From NCBI RefSeq assembly GCF_009831215.1, contig NZ_WUTW01000001.1, positions 682,001-746,000 of the forward strand: DNA of 64,000 nucleotides. Direction: 5' to 3'. The translations under genes and the position numbers were made by a program. Positions 60,919 through 64,000 of this stretch are shown here, piece by piece (position 1 is the first letter of the stretch; each line of letters begins with the position of its first letter). Below the pieces are notes generated by a model. That model ran no database searches. It was given only the letters and a program-made list of their open reading frames with translations, and was not told the origin of the DNA. The DNA is from Actinomadura rayongensis. Its GTDB lineage: Bacteria > Actinomycetota > Actinomycetes > Streptosporangiales > Streptosporangiaceae.

Positions 60919-61641
60919 ATGGCACCCGAACCCGTACCGCCGTCCCGGTCCCTGGCGTGGCTCCGCGCGGGCACCGACCATCTGTCCGCGCACGTCGCCA
61001 AGATCCCCGAAGACCGGTTCGACGGCCTCATCGCGCTGCCCGGCTGGACGGCGGCGCACCTCCTGACCCACCTCGCGCGCAACGCCGACGCCCTCGGCAA
61101 CCTGGTCGAATGGGCGACGACCGGCGTGGAGACGCCCATGTACCCGGGCGGCCCCGCGCAGCGCGCCGCCGACATCGAGAGCGGCGTGCGCCGCGAGCCG
61201 CGCGCGATCCTGGCGGACTTCGCCGACTCGGCCGTCCGGCTGTCCGCCCGGCTGGACGCGCTGCCGGACGAGGCGTGGGCGCGCACCGTCCGCACCGCGC
61301 AGGGCGACGCGATGCCCGCCGCGGTGATCCCGTGGCTGCGCGTCCGGGAAGTGTGGATCCACGCGATCGACCTGAACACGGGCGCGACGTTCGCCGACCT
61401 CCCCGGCGACCTCGCGACGACGCTGCTGGACGACGTCGTCTCCCGGCTCGCCGCGCATCCCGACTGCCCGGCGCTGATCCTGCGTCCCGGCACGGGGACG
61501 GCGCTCGTCACCCGGCCGGACGTCGCCGACGCGGCCGAGGCGGCCGGCACGACCGCCGCGCTGCTCGGCTGGCTGACCGGCCGGACGACCGGCGCCGACC
61601 TCGGCCCGGACCCGCTGCCGGACCTGCCCGCCTGGCTCTGA
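60919..61641 (+). CDS. Mycothiol-dependent maleylpyruvate isomerase family protein
   Basis: A 240-residue protein of the DinB-like mycothiol-dependent family (maleylpyruvate isomerase N-domain). The N-terminal WTAAHLLTHLARNADALGNL carries metal-binding His, with His again in VREVWIHAIDL (about residue 151). The true substrate need not be maleylpyruvate. It follows the GST gene by 86 bp in the same direction, fitting a thiol/quinone detoxification set. Confidence 0.88.
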   Translation: MAPEPVPPSRSLAWLRAGTDHLSAHVAKIPEDRFDGLIALPGWTAAHLLTHLARNADALGNLVEWATTGVETPMYPGGPAQRAADIESGVRREPRAILADFADSAVRLSARLDALPDEAWARTVRTAQGDAMPAAVIPWLRVREVWIHAIDLNTGATFADLPGDLATTLLDDVVSRLAAHPDCPALILRPGTGTALVTRPDVADAAEAAGTTAALLGWLTGRTTGADLGPDPLPDLPAWL

Positions 61642-61650
61642 GGAGGACCC

Positions 61651-62292
61651 GTGAACATCACCCATTTCGGACATGCCTGTGTGCTGGTGGAGCTGGACGG
61701 CGGAGGCCGCCTGCTCCTCGACCCCGGCACCTACTCCGGCGGATTCGAGGACGTCACCGGGCTCGACGCCGTCCTGTTCACGCACGAGCACCCCGACCAC
61801 CTGGACCTCGGCCGCCTGCCGGCGCTGCTCAAGGCCAACCCCGGCGCCCGCGTGCTCGCCGACCCGGGGACGAGCGCGCGCCTGGACGAGGCGGCCGTCG
61901 ACCACGAGACGGTGACCGACGGCGACACGGTGTCCGTCGCGGACGCCACCGTGCAGGTCGTCGGCGGGGACCACGCCGTCATCCACCCGGACCTGCCCTG
62001 CCCGCACAACAACGGCTACCTCATCGACGGCGCCCTGTACCACCCGGGTGACGCCTTCGCGCCGCCGCCCGCCCCGGCCCGCGTGCTGCTGCTGCCGACC
62101 GGCGCCCCGTGGATGAAGGTCGCCGAGGGCATCGACTACCTGCGCGCCGTCGCCCCGGAGATCGCCGTCCCGATCCACCAGGGCGGGCTCGCCGAGGTCC
62201 ACCGGCAGCTGCACTACCAGCTCTTTCGCAACCTCGGCCCGGACACCACGGACGTCCGCGTCCTGGACGAAGGAACCGCCACCGCGCTCTGA
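61651..62292 (+). CDS. UlaG-like metallo-beta-lactamase-fold hydrolase
   Basis: A 213-residue metallo-hydrolase. N-terminal THFGHACVLVEL and the metal motif FTHEHPDHLDL (about residue 46), with a later H in VVGGDHAV and D in YHPGDAF (about 130), are typical of the UlaG group. The GTG start at 61651 has GAGGAGG and lies 9 bp after the mycothiol-enzyme gene, so the two form an operon. Confidence 0.88.
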   Translation: MNITHFGHACVLVELDGGGRLLLDPGTYSGGFEDVTGLDAVLFTHEHPDHLDLGRLPALLKANPGARVLADPGTSARLDEAAVDHETVTDGDTVSVADATVQVVGGDHAVIHPDLPCPHNNGYLIDGALYHPGDAFAPPPAPARVLLLPTGAPWMKVAEGIDYLRAVAPEIAVPIHQGGLAEVHRQLHYQLFRNLGPDTTDVRVLDEGTATAL

Positions 62293-62297
62293 GCGGG

Positions 62298-63188
62298 TCA
62301 GGGGACCAGGGAGCGGACGACCTCGGCGAACGCCCGGACGAGGGGAGTGGCGGCGTCCTCGGGCCAGGCGAGCGCCACCTGCAGCGGGTCAGCGTCCACG
62401 AGCGGGATCCAGGTCAGGTCCGGGCGCGTGTAGTAGTGGGCCATGCTCGCCGGGGCGAAGCAGATCGCCGCGCCGTCCGCGACCTGTTCGAGCATCTCCT
62501 CGACGTTGTCGTTGGTCGGGCCCCAGCGGGGCGCGCGGCCGTCGGGACGGGGGTTGATCGCCCACCAGTCCACCCAGGCGCGCGGGGCGCGCTCGGTCCA
62601 CATCAGGGGCTCGTCGCCGAGTTCGGCGACCGACACGCCCTCCCGGCCGGCGAGGCGGTGGGTCGCGGCGCAGCCGACGACGCGGGGTTCGGTGTGGACG
62701 ATCTCTGCGTGCAGCCCGGTGAGGTCGGCGGGCAGCCAGACGAACGCGACGTCCACCCGGCCCTCGCGCAGCGCGTCCGCCTCGCCGGACCAGTCGAAGC
62801 GCTTGGGGCGCACCCGCACGTCCGGGTGCAGCCGCGCGAACTCGGCGCGGGCGCGGGTGGTCAGCTCGCCCGCGCCGGTCGCCTCGAAGCCCAGCCGCAG
62901 GACGCCCGTCCGGCCGGCGCGGTGCCGTTCGGCGGCGGCCGTGACCCGCTCGGCCTGGCGGACGGTGCGGCGCGCCTCGGCGATGACGTCGCGGCCCGCG
63001 GCGGTGGGCGTGACGCCGCCCGCGTGCCGGTCGAACAGCCGGACGCCGAGTTCGTCCTCCAGCTTCCGCAGCGCGTACGACAGCGCGGGCTGGCTGACGA
63101 ACAGGGTCGCGGCGGCGCGGCCGAGGTTGCCCTCGTCCGCGATGGCGATCAGGTAGCGAAGCGGGCGCAGCTCCATCCCGTGGATCAT
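62298..63188 (-). CDS. LysR-family transcriptional regulator
   Basis: A 296-residue LysR protein with helix-turn-helix NLGRAAATLFVSQPALSYALR (about residues 24-44) and a LysR substrate domain. It is divergent from an SDR gene 71 bp away and probably controls it. ATG at 63188 or 63176 (MELRPLRYL) may be the true start; the family usually begins at the latter. Confidence 0.9.
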   Translation of the reverse strand: MIHGMELRPLRYLIAIADEGNLGRAAATLFVSQPALSYALRKLEDELGVRLFDRHAGGVTPTAAGRDVIAEARRTVRQAERVTAAAERHRAGRTGVLRLGFEATGAGELTTRARAEFARLHPDVRVRPKRFDWSGEADALREGRVDVAFVWLPADLTGLHAEIVHTEPRVVGCAATHRLAGREGVSVAELGDEPLMWTERAPRAWVDWWAINPRPDGRAPRWGPTNDNVEEMLEQVADGAAICFAPASMAHYYTRPDLTWIPLVDADPLQVALAWPEDAATPLVRAFAEVVRSLVP

Positions 63189-63259
63189 AAACGGCGTTGA
63201 TGGAACGACCGGAAAACGGTCTTGGACGCGGCACCGGCGGGCCTGGCATAACGGACGGC

Positions 63260-64000
63260 ATGGGAAACCGCGTATGGCTCATCACGGGGGCGTCGTCGGG
63301 GTTCGGCCGCGCGATCGCGCGCGCCGCGCAGGCGGCGGGGGACACGGTCGTCGGTGCGGTCCGGGACCCGGCGGCGCTGGACGACCTGGAGACCGTCCGG
63401 CTGGACGTCACCGATCCGGCCGCCGTCGAGGCCGCCGTCGCCGAGGTCGTGGCGCGGCACGGACGGATCGACGTGCTCGTCAACAACGCGGGCCGCAGCC
63501 AGATCGGGGCGGTCGAGGAGACCACCGACGCGGAGCTGCGCGCCCTCATGGAGCTGCACTTCTTCGGCCCGGCGGCGCTCGTGCGGGCCGTCCTGCCGCA
63601 CATGCGGGCGCGGGGGAGCGGCGCGATCGTGCAGATGAGCAGCATGGGCGGGCAGCTCTCGTTCGCCGGGTTCGGCGCGTACTCGGCGACGAAGTGCGCT
63701 CTGGAAGGCTTCTCGGAGGCACTCGCGGAAGAGGTCGCGCCGCACGGGATCAAGGTGCTGATCGTGGAGCCCGGTGCGTTCCGGACGGCGTTGTTCGGCG
63801 GACGCCTCTACCTGTCGGAGCCGATGCCGGAGTACGCGGACACGGTCGGGAAGACGCGCGAGATGGCCGCCACGTCCGACGGGACGCAGCCGGGCGACCC
63901 CGCCAAGGCCGCCGCCGCGATCCTCACCGCGCTCGACGGCGACACGCCGCTGCGCCTCCCGCTCGGCGACGACGCGGTGGACGCGCTGGTCGCCCACGCC
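63260..64000 (+). CDS. Short-chain dehydrogenase/reductase (3' end cut)
   Basis: The first 247 residues of a classical SDR. Cofactor motif TGASSGFG (residues 9-16), NNAG, catalytic Ser in IVQMSSMGG (about 129) and YSATK (Y about 143, K147) are present, followed by PGAFRT. The stop is beyond the window. The substrate is unknown. It is divergent from the LysR gene and likely its target. Confidence 0.92.
   Translation, partial: MGNRVWLITGASSGFGRAIARAAQAAGDTVVGAVRDPAALDDLETVRLDVTDPAAVEAAVAEVVARHGRIDVLVNNAGRSQIGAVEETTDAELRALMELHFFGPAALVRAVLPHMRARGSGAIVQMSSMGGQLSFAGFGAYSATKCALEGFSEALAEEVAPHGIKVLIVEPGAFRTALFGGRLYLSEPMPEYADTVGKTREMAATSDGTQPGDPAKAAAAILTALDGDTPLRLPLGDDAVDALVAHA

Overview
The window is high-GC actinomycete DNA: nearly all genes use G or C at the third codon position, GTG starts and 4-bp start/stop overlaps are common, there are mycothiol-type enzymes, and MacB-like exporters and StrR-like regulators are present. 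The gene content fits a Streptosporangiales or Pseudonocardiales type actinomycete (Actinomadura-like is a guess). No rRNA or taxonomic marker fixes it.

About 1-32.9 kb is part of a biosynthetic gene cluster for a halogenated nonribosomal peptide rich in 4-hydroxyphenylglycine (Hpg) and 3,5-dihydroxyphenylglycine (Dpg), of the glycopeptide/complestatin/feglymycin/ramoplanin chemical class. It holds the whole Hpg pathway (prephenate dehydrogenase, HmaS, Hmo, HpgT), the whole Dpg pathway (DpgA-D), a glycopeptide-type FAD-dependent halogenase, MbtH, two shikimate-flux enzymes (DAHP synthase and an AroH chorismate mutase) and a second, divergent HPPD/HmaS-like dioxygenase. It also holds three StrR-like regulators, a large LuxR (LAL) regulator, two MacB/FtsX-type exporters and a cation/proton antiporter. 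No NRPS, glycosyltransferase or crosslinking P450 lies inside this part, and the first exporter is cut by the window start, so the assembly line is probably to the left.

Several features of the cluster are not explained by the gene list. (i) A 76-nt tRNA gene with a short variable loop but a UAA anticodon (UUA codon) sits between hmaS and the prephenate dehydrogenase gene, and seven in-frame TTA codons were found by eye in six cluster genes. (ii) Three inverted repeats match the StrR-family operator GTCCAR-N17-TTGGAC: two exact, one with N18. One of these lies inside the terminator hairpin after dpgD, and one faces only a minisatellite. (iii) Tandem-repeat tracts are numerous between 3 and 22 kb, including one inside the ACT-like domain of the prephenate dehydrogenase and one in a broken lipoprotein gene; I saw none in the right half.

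From about 33 to 64 kb the window is ordinary chromosomal DNA: an SCP2 protein, regulators (MerR, PucR, XRE-cupin, two LysR, XRE, HxlR, Lrp, GntR), a secreted CocE-type hydrolase, an NCS1 permease with an Asp/Glu racemase, dapD/dapE for lysine and peptidoglycan precursors, a LOG-family protein, and a two-gene membrane protein plus STAND-NTPase/TPR unit. Further right are small oxidoreductases, a cytochrome P450, an MFS transporter, a Xi-class GST, a mycothiol-dependent isomerase-family protein, an UlaG-like hydrolase and an SDR cut by the window end.
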